The notes under the pieces were generated by a model. That model saw nothing but the letters and a program-made list of their open reading frames with translations, was not told the origin of the DNA and did not search any database. A stretch of 64,000 bases of DNA. It comes from WRKB01 sp031551145 (lineage in GTDB: Bacteria > Desulfobacterota > Desulfovibrionia > Desulfovibrionales > Desulfovibrionaceae). The stretch covers positions 1-64,000 of the forward strand of contig JAVBNZ010000006.1 in assembly GCA_031551145.1 (NCBI GenBank), given 5' to 3'. Every line of letters begins with the position of its first letter. The stretch's first letter is position 1. The translations under genes were made by a program, and so were the position numbers. Positions 1 through 9,582 of the stretch are shown here, piece by piece.

Positions 1-467
1 AGCTCGGTAGCCATCTTGCTCCAGTTGCCCGAAGCGTCGATGACGCAAAAGACCTTGTAGCCGGCCTCCACGGCGCTCAGGGCCGGAAAGGCCATGCACA
101 CGCTGGTCAAAGTACCGGCGATGATCAGGGTTTTGCGCCGCGTGGACTTGATGGCCTTGACCCATCCCGGGTTATCCCAGGCGTTGATCTGCCCGGTGCG
201 CGGAATATAAATCGCGCCGGGGTTGCTTTGGTGGATTTCAGGAATAAGCGGCCCGTTTGGTCCGTCAGGCACCGAGGCGGTGGTGAAAGTGGGGAGGCCC
301 GCCAAACAGGCCACCTTGGCCAGGGCGGTGACGTTTGAACGCAGTACCGGGAGCGGCAGATCGCGTACCAGTTGAAAGAGCCCGCTCTGGTGGTCGATAA
401 GCAACATGACCGCATCGTCGGGATCAATCATCCATTTGTTCTTGTTCACGGCTTTCTTGTCAAACAT
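1..467 (-). CDS. Isochorismatase-family hydrolase (YcaC-like), 3' end cut by window edge
   Basis: The first 155 codons are visible and the frame runs open off the left edge. The translation starts MFDKKAVNKNKW and has the family's early catalytic Asp in LLIDHQSG. It also has GPNGPLIPE, the NAWDNP motif typical of the YcaC subgroup, and the nucleophilic Cys in AGTLTSVCMAFPALSA. Known members are cysteine hydrolases of uncertain natural substrate, often listed as putative nicotinamidase- or isochorismatase-like enzymes. The ATG at 465-467 is preceded by AAGGAG at good spacing. The gene diverges from the pirin gene at 601, and the 133-bp gap between them is AT-rich and presumably holds both promoters. 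Family assignment is firm; substrate is unknown. Confidence 0.85.
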   Translation of the reverse strand, partial: MFDKKAVNKNKWMIDPDDAVMLLIDHQSGLFQLVRDLPLPVLRSNVTALAKVACLAGLPTFTTASVPDGPNGPLIPEIHQSNPGAIYIPRTGQINAWDNPGWVKAIKSTRRKTLIIAGTLTSVCMAFPALSAVEAGYKVFCVIDASGNWSKMATE

Positions 468-600
468 GGCGCTTCTCCTTTACGTTAAAGAGGGGATGTG
501 GTATTTTTTTATAGAATATCTGATAAACTATACTCGCTTTCGTTCGCAAAAAGCAAGATCGCCGGGAAAAATTCCCCCAACCCTTTTTCAGGAGCTTGCC

Positions 601-1512
601 ATGACCCAGTCTTCGGAAATCACGGGCCTGCCCCGCACGGTCAAACGTCAGGTTACGGGCCGGCCGGCCGTTGACGGCGCGGGCGTCAGGCTGGTGCGCG
701 TGCTCGGCTCGCCCACGGTTGTCGATTTCGATCCCTTTCTTCTGCTCGACGCTTTTGATTCCACCAATCCGAACGACTATATCCGGGGCTTTCCCATGCA
801 TCCGCACCGGGGCATCGAAACCGTGACCTATCTCGTGGAAGGCCTGCTCGAGCACAAGGACAGCCTGGGCAACCAGGGCCGCATCGCAAGCGGGGGCTGC
901 CAATGGATGACCGCCGGGCGCGGCATTCTGCATCAGGAAATGCCGCAGCCTTCGCCGCGCATGCTCGGTTTGCAGCTCTGGGTCAACCTGGGGCGAAAGG
1001 ACAAGATGTGCCCCCCGAAATACCGCGACATCACCCCGGACATGCTGCCGCGCGTGCAGGAAAAGGGCGTGAGCGTCGGCGTGCTTTCCGGCGAATATAA
1101 GGGAATGGAAGGGGCCATGCGGGCCGATTACGTGCCGGTGACCTTTCTTGATGTGAGGTTGCGCCCCTGGAGCGTCTGGACCGTGCGCACCGAGCCGCGG
1201 GACACCGTATTCGCATACATCCTCAACGGCGGGTGCAACGCCGGGCCGGTGCCGCCGCAGGACGCGGCCGGCGGGCAAAGCGGAGCCGGCTACCGGGGCG
1301 CCAGCCCTCTGGACAGCCGGCAGGCCGTGCTTTTCACTCCCGGCGACAGTCTCACCCTGACCGGCTGCGCGGAAGGCGCGCATCTGGTGCTGCTGATGGG
1401 CACGCCGCTGCGCGAACCCGTGGCCTGGGGCGGCCCCATCGTCATGAACAGCGACGAGGAGTTGCGGCAGGCCTTTTATGAACTGGAGGCGGGGACTTTT
1501 ATCAGAGAATGA
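601..1512 (+). CDS. Pirin family protein
   Basis: This 303-residue cupin-fold protein carries the pirin signature. FPMHPHRGIETVTY supplies the metal-binding histidines of the N-terminal cupin and is followed by GILHQEMP. The length matches bacterial pirins (about 280-300 aa). Characterised members are quercetin dioxygenases or redox-sensing regulators, so the exact role here cannot be read from sequence. The frame is open upstream to 406, but the ATG at 601 is chosen because the conserved part begins soon after it and AGGAG lies at proper spacing. Codons 406-600 fall in AT-rich promoter-like DNA. The gene is monocistronic: the next gene is convergent. Confidence 0.9.
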   Translation: MTQSSEITGLPRTVKRQVTGRPAVDGAGVRLVRVLGSPTVVDFDPFLLLDAFDSTNPNDYIRGFPMHPHRGIETVTYLVEGLLEHKDSLGNQGRIASGGCQWMTAGRGILHQEMPQPSPRMLGLQLWVNLGRKDKMCPPKYRDITPDMLPRVQEKGVSVGVLSGEYKGMEGAMRADYVPVTFLDVRLRPWSVWTVRTEPRDTVFAYILNGGCNAGPVPPQDAAGGQSGAGYRGASPLDSRQAVLFTPGDSLTLTGCAEGAHLVLLMGTPLREPVAWGGPIVMNSDEELRQAFYELEAGTFIRE

Positions 1513-1572
1513 AGAGAAACGCCCAAAAATTTTCCTCACCGCCGCCTTGAGCGCGGCGCGCCCCTCACCGCA

Positions 1573-2580
1573 TCAGCCCACCGCGCCGGTGAGAAAGGCC
1601 GCGCTCAGATAGGCCGTGAACTGCCCGTCATACCGGGCCGAATCCGCCGCCAGTTCCCGGGCCGCCTTGGCCGGATCCTTGGCCGGGGCATAGGCGCGCG
1701 CGGTGATCATGGCGCCGAAGGAATCCGCCACCGCCGCCACGCGGCCGATGCGGCTGATCTGCCCGCCTTTGATCTTCTGGGGATAGCCCGATCCGTCAAG
1801 ACGCTCGTGGTGCTCCATGGCGGCCTGGGTCAGTTCGTCAAAGCCCAGATTGAGCTTTTGCATGATCTTGCAGGCCAGCGCGGGATGCAGGACAATCTTG
1901 TCCCACTCCTCGCTCTTCAGCGGGCCGGGTTTGTTGTAGATAAAGGCCGGAATCTTGGCCATGCCGATGTTCTGCAGAAAAAAAGCCAGCGCGGCGCGGT
2001 CGAGATCGCGCCTTCTCAATTCCCCGCCCTCCATAACGCGCAACAGCAGCCACACGCCCACAACCAGCGTGTTGAAGGCGTGATTGCCCTGGCCGGCTTC
2101 CCGTAAAAGTCGGCGCATGAAAAGCTTGATTCTGTGCCTGTCCAGCCAGAGCAGTTCCGTGAACACCATGACGTCTTTGTACAAAAGGTCGAAGGTCGGG
2201 CGCACGGGCTGCTCGGCAAAGGCGTCGTAACGCATGATCAACGCGCGGATGCAGATATCGGCCAGTTCCATTTCCTTGAGATTGGAATCCTGAAGCACGA
2301 GATCGAGCTGCTTGACCATGTGTTCCGAATAAATGGGATGATCGGAACGCGAGACGAACAGGTTTCCGGCGGCGCACAGAGCCTGCACTTCTTCCACCTG
2401 TTCGTTCGTCAGCCGCTGCCCTTTGCGGACGATCGGCACAAGGGTCACGGCTGCTTCGTTGAAGCGGAACAGATCCACCGGCGGACGGAACTTGGAAAAG
2501 CTGGAAAGAATTTCCTCGCTGATCTGATAGTATTCCTCGTCGATGCCGGCGGGAACTGTCTGCCGTGAACCTGCGTGCAT
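1573..2580 (-). CDS. Degenerate HD-GYP-like domain protein
   Basis: This 335-residue protein has a C-terminal half that follows the HD-GYP plan. It keeps an early His (H167, GNHAFN), the HHERLDGSGYP block (257 onward) and a VAAVADSFGAMITAR segment. The defining HD pair, normally in HDIGK, is replaced by Gln-Asn in FFLQNIGMAKIP (Q203-N204). HD-GYP proteins usually hydrolyse cyclic di-GMP. Loss of the metal-ligating HD pair suggests a non-catalytic binding or scaffold role, which is inference. The N-terminal 130 residues match no domain I recognise. The ATG follows the pyk stop codon by one base and its AGGAA ribosome site lies inside pyk, so the two are probably co-transcribed. Confidence 0.8.
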   Translation of the reverse strand: MHAGSRQTVPAGIDEEYYQISEEILSSFSKFRPPVDLFRFNEAAVTLVPIVRKGQRLTNEQVEEVQALCAAGNLFVSRSDHPIYSEHMVKQLDLVLQDSNLKEMELADICIRALIMRYDAFAEQPVRPTFDLLYKDVMVFTELLWLDRHRIKLFMRRLLREAGQGNHAFNTLVVGVWLLLRVMEGGELRRRDLDRAALAFFLQNIGMAKIPAFIYNKPGPLKSEEWDKIVLHPALACKIMQKLNLGFDELTQAAMEHHERLDGSGYPQKIKGGQISRIGRVAAVADSFGAMITARAYAPAKDPAKAARELAADSARYDGQFTAYLSAAFLTGAVG

Positions 2581-2581
2581 A

Positions 2582-4009
2582 TTATTTCCTGTAGATCTTC
2601 ACAAGGTTGGTGCCGCGACGCTGATCACCGGGCTTGGGCTGGCCCGCGGTGATGATCAGCGTATCGTCGGGCTTGAACTGCTCGGCCTTGTCAATGAATT
2701 TTTCCACCCTGATCACATGGCTGCTTTCGCTGATGTCCGTGATGAAGACGGGTTTGACGCCCCAGGAAAAGTTCAGGTGCTTGACCGCTTCGGGCTCCGG
2801 CGTCATGCCGTAGATGATCTGGGGCGGACGGCGCGAAGACACGAGGCGGGCGGAAGCGCCGCTCATGCTGTGCGTGACGATGGCCCTGGCGTTGGTTTTT
2901 TTCGCCAACAGGCAGGCGGAATAGGCCAGGTATTCCTGAATGCCTTTATCTTCCGCGGGTTCCTGCAAACTGTGGGTTTCCAGCAGCAGGGCCTCGGCCC
3001 TGTCCACGATCTCCCGCATAAAGCTCACGGCTTCCACCGGATAACTGCCCATGGCCGTTTCTTCCGAAAGCATCACGCAGTCCGCGCCGTCAAGCACGGC
3101 GTTGGCCACGTCGGTGGTCTCCGCGCGGGTGGGCACGGGGTTGTTGACCATGGAAAGCAGCATCTGCGTGGCCACGATGACCGGCTTCGACACCGCGTTG
3201 CAGGCCCGGATGATGCGCTTCTGCAAAGCGGGCAGTTCCGCCATGGGGCATTCTATGCCCAAATCGCCGCGCGCCACCATCACCACGTCGGTTTCATGCA
3301 GGATTTCGTTAAGGCGGTCCACGGCGTTGCGGCGCTCCAGCTTGACCACCACGGGAATATTCTTGTTGGCGGCCATAATGATGTTCTTGGCTTCGCGCAC
3401 GTCTTCCGGCGTCTGCACGTAGGAGATGGCCACGGCGTCCACGCCGAGGATGAGTCCGTCGGCAAGGTCTTTTTTATCCTTGGCCGTGAGCGCGGCGATT
3501 TTCGTGGCCTTGCCCGGCAGGGCCAACCCCTTGCGCGAGGTGACGATGCCGCCGTTCGAGGCTTCCAGCAGGGCAAAGGTGGGGCCGGGGCGTTCAATCA
3601 CCGTGAACTGCAGGCCGCCGTCCGCGAGCACCAGCCTGTCGGTGGGCACAAGACTTTCCATGATTTCCGGGTGATCAAAGGGCAGATAGGGCAGGCCTTC
3701 GTACCCGGTGCTGGCGGCGGACGCGCCCGTGGGGCCGAGCAGAAGTTTGTCGCCCTTGCGCACTTCGATGGAGGGCACGGAAAGAGTGCCCAGGCGAATT
3801 TTCGGGCCGGAGAGATCCTGCATGACGGTTACGGGAACACCGAGTTCCTGCTCCAGTTCCCGGATGGCCCGTATGATGTCCACAAAGAGGGAGGCATCCC
3901 CGTGGGAAAAATTGAGGCGGAAGATGCTCACACCGGCTTCTATCAATTTTTTCAGAACGGCTTTGTCCCGCGACGCGGGGCCGATGGTGGCGACAATCTT
4001 TGTTCGCAT
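2582..4009 (-). CDS. pyk: Pyruvate kinase
   Basis: This 475-residue glycolytic enzyme converts phosphoenolpyruvate and ADP to pyruvate and ATP. It starts MRTKIVATIGPAS, as the family does. It carries the active-site block VMVARGDLGIE, the conserved MLSM segment and PTRAETTDVANAVLDG, followed by the MLSEETAMG motif. The C-terminal allosteric domain is complete. The frame extends to 4126, but the ATG at 4007-4009 is chosen because the family N-terminus begins there and GAGG precedes it. The upstream 220 bp are shared with the divergent mraZ promoter. The HD-GYP-like gene follows immediately. Confidence 0.96.
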   Translation of the reverse strand: MRTKIVATIGPASRDKAVLKKLIEAGVSIFRLNFSHGDASLFVDIIRAIRELEQELGVPVTVMQDLSGPKIRLGTLSVPSIEVRKGDKLLLGPTGASAASTGYEGLPYLPFDHPEIMESLVPTDRLVLADGGLQFTVIERPGPTFALLEASNGGIVTSRKGLALPGKATKIAALTAKDKKDLADGLILGVDAVAISYVQTPEDVREAKNIIMAANKNIPVVVKLERRNAVDRLNEILHETDVVMVARGDLGIECPMAELPALQKRIIRACNAVSKPVIVATQMLLSMVNNPVPTRAETTDVANAVLDGADCVMLSEETAMGSYPVEAVSFMREIVDRAEALLLETHSLQEPAEDKGIQEYLAYSACLLAKKTNARAIVTHSMSGASARLVSSRRPPQIIYGMTPEPEAVKHLNFSWGVKPVFITDISESSHVIRVEKFIDKAEQFKPDDTLIITAGQPKPGDQRRGTNLVKIYRK

Positions 4010-4168
4010 AAAAACCTCGTGGGGTGGTGCCGAAAAAATGCAATTCGATCCAACTGTCCGTCTTTTCCGTGTTTTGTCCGCACTTGTCAAGCGCCGCAGT
4101 GCAAAACCGCCCGAAAACATTTGCATAGCGTCGTTTACTAAAGAAAGTCTAAAAAAATCACCGAGCGC

Positions 4169-4197
4169 TTGACAGAGAGCGGCTTTTACATCAATGT
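4169..4197 (+). promoter_or_regulatory. Probable promoter of the mraZ/dcw cluster
   Basis: A perfect -35 hexamer TTGACA (4169-4174) is followed after 17 bp by a poor -10 CAATGT (4192-4197). The -10 overlaps the first MraZ box, so MraZ binding would be expected to block polymerase. The -35 is clear; the -10 is a guess. Confidence 0.5.
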
Positions 4198-4225
4198 GGT
4201 AAAAAGTGGTAGAAAGTGGTAAAAA
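4196..4225 (+). promoter_or_regulatory. MraZ box: three tandem 10-bp direct repeats
   Basis: GTGGTAAAAA, GTGGTAGAAA and GTGGTAAAAA lie head to tail just before mraZ. Read with a shift they give AAAGTGG-N3-AAAGTGG, the known arrangement of MraZ operators (AAAGTG-type boxes at a period of about 10 bp). This points to autoregulation of the whole cluster. The last repeat ends 5 bp before the chosen ATG, so the operator also covers the ribosome-binding region. Confidence 0.85.
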
Positions 4226-4230
4226 ATGTT

Positions 4231-4683
4231 ATGAAAGCCCGTTTCCGCAAAAGTTTTCACCGCAGCGTGGACGCCAAAGGCAGGCTCATGCTTCCCCCGG
4301 AATACCGGGACGTGATCGTTGCGGCCTCCGATACGGGCGCGTTCGTGCTCACGGGCTATGACGACTGCATTGTGGCCTACACCTTGCCGGAATGGGAGCG
4401 CTTCGAGGACGCCGTATACAATCTGCCCAATCCCAGCCGGGCACTGCGCGACTTTCGCCGCACGGTGCTGGGGCGGGGTGAGGAACTGATCCTCGACCCC
4501 CAGGGCCGGGTGCGCATTTCCCAAGCCCTGATGCGTTACGCGGGCCTGAGCAGGGAAGCCGTGCTTCTCGGCCAGGGAAATCGATTTGAAATCTGGGACA
4601 AGGCGCGCTTTGAGGGTCTCAAGCCCGACAGCGTGGACCTGGACGCCGAACTTGCCCGCAGCGGCATAAAGTTTTCGCTGTGA
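4231..4683 (+). CDS. mraZ: Transcriptional regulator MraZ
   Basis: This 150-residue protein has two AbrB-like SpoVT halves. The first contains HRSVDAKGRLMLPPEYRD (D-KGR motif) and the second contains DPQGRVRISQALMRYAG. MraZ binds repeats in its own promoter and controls dcw transcription. An in-frame GTG at 4216 would lie inside the third MraZ box, so the ATG at 4231 is preferred. No strong Shine-Dalgarno is visible before either start. The stop overlaps the rsmH start (GTGA). Confidence 0.93.
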   Translation: MKARFRKSFHRSVDAKGRLMLPPEYRDVIVAASDTGAFVLTGYDDCIVAYTLPEWERFEDAVYNLPNPSRALRDFRRTVLGRGEELILDPQGRVRISQALMRYAGLSREAVLLGQGNRFEIWDKARFEGLKPDSVDLDAELARSGIKFSL

Positions 4684-5687
4684 TCGGGGCGCGGGCCGCT
4701 GCCGCGGACGGGGACGGGGACGGCATCGGTCACATTCCGGTTCTGCTCGAAAAAGTTTTAGAATTTCTGAAACCAAAGGCCGGGGGGCGGTATCTGGACG
4801 GCACCCTGGGACTCGGCGGCCACGCGCGGGCCCTGTTGGAACGCGCGCCGGACGCCCTGCTCTGCGGACTGGACAGGGACGGCGCGGCGCTTGAACGGGC
4901 GCGGGAACGCCTGGCCGCTTTCGGGGAACGGGCGCGGCTTTTTCACACGCCGTTCAGCGATTTTGCGGCCGCCCTGGATGAACTGGGCTGGAACGAGGTA
5001 GACGGCATGCTTCTGGATTTGGGCGTATCCTCCATGCAGTTGGACACCGCGGAACGCGGCTTCAGCTTCCGGGCCGACGGCCCGCTGGACATGCGCATGG
5101 ATCCCGCTTCCGGCAGGCCTTCGGCGCATCACCTCGTCAACCGGGAACGCTTCGACACGCTTAAACAAATCATCGCCGAACTGGGCGAAGAACCCCAGGC
5201 CGGACGCATCGCCCGCCTGATAGTGGAAGAACGGCAGAAAAGCCCCATAGAAAGCACGGGCAGACTGGCCGCCCTGGTGGAGCGCGCCTATCCGCCCGCC
5301 TGGCGGGCCAAGGCCCGCAACCACCCGGCCACCCGCACCTTCCAGGCCCTGCGCATGGCGGTCAACGACGAGCCGGGCGAACTGCGCCGCTTTCTTGACG
5401 CCGCCCTGCCCCGCCTGCGCGTCGGCGGCCGGTTGGCCGTCATCAGCTTTCATTCGCTGGAAGACAGGCTCGTCAAACAGGCCATGCGCGCCTGGGCTCA
5501 GGGCTGCATCTGCCCCAGGCATGTGCCCCGCTGCATTTGCGGGCATGAGCCCGAAGCGCTGGTGTTGACCAAAAAACCCGTCTGTCCCGACCCGGAGGAA
5601 GTCGCCCGCAACCCCCGCGCCTCCAGCGCCAAGCTCAGGGTTGCCGAAAAAACGGCCTCCGCCGTGAAGGAGGGCGCGGGGTCATGA
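4680..5687 (+). CDS. rsmH: 16S rRNA (cytosine-1402 N4)-methyltransferase RsmH
   Basis: This 335-residue SAM-dependent methyltransferase modifies C1402 of 16S rRNA in the decoding centre. It opens with the family motif HIPVLLEKVLEFL, has the SAM loop LDGTLGLGGHA, and later ATRTFQALRMAVN and ISFHSLEDRLVK. A GTG start overlapping the mraZ stop is the only start upstream of the conserved block. It contributes a short Ala/Gly/Asp-rich leader of about 16 residues. The 3' end overlaps ftsL in an ATGA, indicating translational coupling. Confidence 0.95.
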   Translation: MIGARAAAADGDGDGIGHIPVLLEKVLEFLKPKAGGRYLDGTLGLGGHARALLERAPDALLCGLDRDGAALERARERLAAFGERARLFHTPFSDFAAALDELGWNEVDGMLLDLGVSSMQLDTAERGFSFRADGPLDMRMDPASGRPSAHHLVNRERFDTLKQIIAELGEEPQAGRIARLIVEERQKSPIESTGRLAALVERAYPPAWRAKARNHPATRTFQALRMAVNDEPGELRRFLDAALPRLRVGGRLAVISFHSLEDRLVKQAMRAWAQGCICPRHVPRCICGHEPEALVLTKKPVCPDPEEVARNPRASSAKLRVAEKTASAVKEGAGS

Positions 5688-5968
5688 AAAAGCGGGGAAG
5701 CTCGGGCTGGCTGGTTTTTATCGTCCTCGGCGTGCTGAGCGGACTGTTGATGGGTTTGGTTATGGTGTGGAGCAACATCGAACGCATGGACATCACCTAT
5801 CTCATCAAACAGCTGCAGGCTTCGATGAAGGAACGGCAGGAACATAAGGCCAAATTGCTGACGGAACGGGAATTTTTGCTCTCACCCGGAGAACTGGGAC
5901 GCAGGGCCGCCGCCCTGGGCATGACCCGCCCGAACCCGGGGCAGGTGCGCCGCATGGACGTGAGGTAG
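5684..5968 (+). CDS. ftsL: Cell division protein FtsL-like
   Basis: This 94-residue bitopic membrane protein has a short basic N-terminus and one transmembrane helix (about residues 8-28). A periplasmic heptad-type segment rich in Glu, Lys and Leu follows (about 35-70). FtsL forms a coiled-coil complex with FtsB and FtsQ in the divisome. Primary sequence is poorly conserved in this family, so the assignment rests on topology, length and position between rsmH and ftsI. It is coupled to rsmH by an ATGA overlap. Confidence 0.85.
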   Translation: MKKRGSSGWLVFIVLGVLSGLLMGLVMVWSNIERMDITYLIKQLQASMKERQEHKAKLLTEREFLLSPGELGRRAAALGMTRPNPGQVRRMDVR

Positions 5969-5972
5969 CCGC

Positions 5973-8090
5973 ATGATCCGCTTGTTCAAAAACAAAAACC
6001 GCCGCAGCCTGCCGCAGCAACCCAGACAGGCCAAAGCGGTCGGGAGCGGGAACGTCGCGAAGAAGAAAGCTCCGCTGTTCGGCTCCGTGCGTTGGGAACT
6101 CGCGCGCATCAGGATCGTGGCCGCCTTCTTCCTTTTGATCTGGGGCGTGCTCTGGTGCCGCGCATGGTACGTGCAGATGATCGAAGGCCCGCGCCTGGCG
6201 CGCATGGCCACGCGCCAGCACATGACCACGGAACTGGTCAGCGGCCGGCGTGGGGACATCTATGACCGCAACGGTCTGGCCCTGGCCCGCAGCGTGGAAT
6301 GTCGCTCGGTCTACGTCAAACCCAATGAAGTCGGCGACCCCCGCATCACCGCCGACTTTCTCTCCAAGGTGTTGAATCTGCCGGGAGATCAGGTGCTGCG
6401 CATGGTGTCCGACCCGGTGCGCCGTTTTGTGTGGGTGGCCCGCAAAATAGACGACGCCAGGGCCGAGAGCATACGCAAGGCCGCCCTGCCCGGCGTCGGG
6501 CTTTCCAAGGAATACGAGCGTTTTTATCCCTACAAGCATCTGGCCGGGCAACTTCTCGGCTTTGTCGGCATGGACGACAAGGGCCTGGAAGGCATAGAAC
6601 GCTCGATGGAAGAACACCTCGGCGGCCAATCCAGCCGCCAGCTCGTGCAGCGCGACGCCACGGGCCGGCGTTTCTATCTGCAGAGCGACGATCAGGAAGC
6701 TCCGGGCGGCAGACCCCTGGCCCTGACCATAGACGTGCAGGTGCAGTTTTTTGTGGAAGAGGCTCTGGAGCGCGTGGTCAACGAATACAAGGCCAAGTGG
6801 GCGGGCTGCATCGTGGTGGACGTGCCCACGGGCGACGTGCTGGCCTGGGGCCACTATCCCTTCTTCAATCCCAACGCCCACCGCGAGTTCACTCCGGCCC
6901 AGTACCGCAACCGCCTGGCCCAGGATGCCATTGAGCCCGGGTCCACACTCAAACCCTTTGTTGTGGCCGCCGCCATCCAGGAAAAGATCATCAGCCGCGA
7001 TACGGTCTTCAAGTGCGAAAACGGCAAGTGGGAAACAAAAACCATCACCATACGCGACACCAAGGGTTTCGACGAACTGCCCGTGCATAAAATCATACGC
7101 TATTCCAGCAATATCGGCGCGGGCAAGATCGGCATGGCCCTGGGCGCGAAAAAGTACCACCACTATCTTTCCCAACTCGGTTTCGGCAGCCACAGCCCCC
7201 TGCCCATTGCGGAGAGCAGGGGCATTCTGCGCAATCCCAGAGATTGGAGCGAGGCGGACATTATCTCCACCGCTTTCGGGCAGAGCATTTCCGTGACCGG
7301 CGTGCAGATGGTGCAGGCCTACCTTACACTGATCAACGGCGGCGCCTTCAAGCCCCTGCGCATGATCGCGGAGGCGGACAATGCGCCGCCCGCGCCGCCG
7401 CAGCGCATTTTTCAGGAAAAAACCTCCCGCGAGGTGCTCGCCATGCTGCGTGAGGTGGTGGAGGAAGACGGCACCGGCAAAAAAGCGCGCATCGAAGGCG
7501 TGCAGGTCGGCGGCAAAACGGGCACCGCCCAGAAGGCCGACAGACGCAGCCGCACGTACGGCGCGGCGCGCATGGCCTCCTTTATCGGCGTCGCGCCGAT
7601 CAACAAACCCCGCTATCTGGTGCTGGTGATGGTGGATGAGCCGGTCACCAACCAATACGGCGGTCTGGTGGCGGCTCCGGTTTTTCAGGAAGTGGCCTCC
7701 CGCACCATGTCCTATCAGGGGTATTTTCCGGATACGAACTTCGCCGTCGGTCCTCCGAAACCTGAGCAAATTGCTCAGGAACTCTCCCGACTGGACAAAA
7801 AGACGGAAAAGAAAGACAAAAAAGCCCCTCTCGCCGGCAAGGCCGAACTGCGCAGGAACACCCTTACAGGCGCCGCCAAGGCGCAGGCCGAACCGCAGGG
7901 CAAACACCTGGTGCCGGACGTGGTGGGCAAATCCGTGCGTCTGGCCGTGGAGGCCTTTGCCCGCCGGGGCATCATGCCCGTCATCAAGGGCGAGGGGCAA
8001 ACGGTGGTGCGTCAGAGCCCGGAAGCGGGCAGCGCCCTGCCGGCCGGAGAAAGCGACGCACAATGCGTGATCTGGCTTTCCTCAATATGA
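5973..8090 (+). CDS. ftsI: Peptidoglycan D,D-transpeptidase FtsI (PBP3 class) with PASTA domain
   Basis: This 705-residue septal transpeptidase cross-links peptidoglycan at the division site. It has a cytoplasmic basic N-terminus, one transmembrane helix (about residues 48-68), a dimerisation domain beginning RRGDIYDRNG, and the penicillin-binding domain. The active serine is in STLK (S324, K327), the second motif is SSN (378-380), and the third is KTGTAQ (from K515). The last 60 residues (from VPDVVGKSV) form one PASTA module, which E. coli FtsI lacks. A Lys-rich linker precedes it. GAGG at 6-bp spacing supports the ATG. Confidence 0.95.
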   Translation: MIRLFKNKNRRSLPQQPRQAKAVGSGNVAKKKAPLFGSVRWELARIRIVAAFFLLIWGVLWCRAWYVQMIEGPRLARMATRQHMTTELVSGRRGDIYDRNGLALARSVECRSVYVKPNEVGDPRITADFLSKVLNLPGDQVLRMVSDPVRRFVWVARKIDDARAESIRKAALPGVGLSKEYERFYPYKHLAGQLLGFVGMDDKGLEGIERSMEEHLGGQSSRQLVQRDATGRRFYLQSDDQEAPGGRPLALTIDVQVQFFVEEALERVVNEYKAKWAGCIVVDVPTGDVLAWGHYPFFNPNAHREFTPAQYRNRLAQDAIEPGSTLKPFVVAAAIQEKIISRDTVFKCENGKWETKTITIRDTKGFDELPVHKIIRYSSNIGAGKIGMALGAKKYHHYLSQLGFGSHSPLPIAESRGILRNPRDWSEADIISTAFGQSISVTGVQMVQAYLTLINGGAFKPLRMIAEADNAPPAPPQRIFQEKTSREVLAMLREVVEEDGTGKKARIEGVQVGGKTGTAQKADRRSRTYGAARMASFIGVAPINKPRYLVLVMVDEPVTNQYGGLVAAPVFQEVASRTMSYQGYFPDTNFAVGPPKPEQIAQELSRLDKKTEKKDKKAPLAGKAELRRNTLTGAAKAQAEPQGKHLVPDVVGKSVRLAVEAFARRGIMPVIKGEGQTVVRQSPEAGSALPAGESDAQCVIWLSSI

Positions 8091-8103
8091 TCGGGAGACG
8101 AGC

Positions 8104-9572
<1,469 letters not shown>

Positions 9573-9582
<10 letters not shown>

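Noticed and set aside
2543..4141. Plus-strand open frame of about 530 codons opposite pyk
   Set aside because: Pyruvate kinase motifs are complete on the minus strand. The opposite frame is a compositional shadow.
5805..8063. Long minus-strand open frame (over 700 codons) opposite ftsI
   Set aside because: It is antisense to a gene with all penicillin-binding motifs. Its translation is low-complexity (His/Gly/Ala-rich), as expected for the complement of GC-rich coding DNA.
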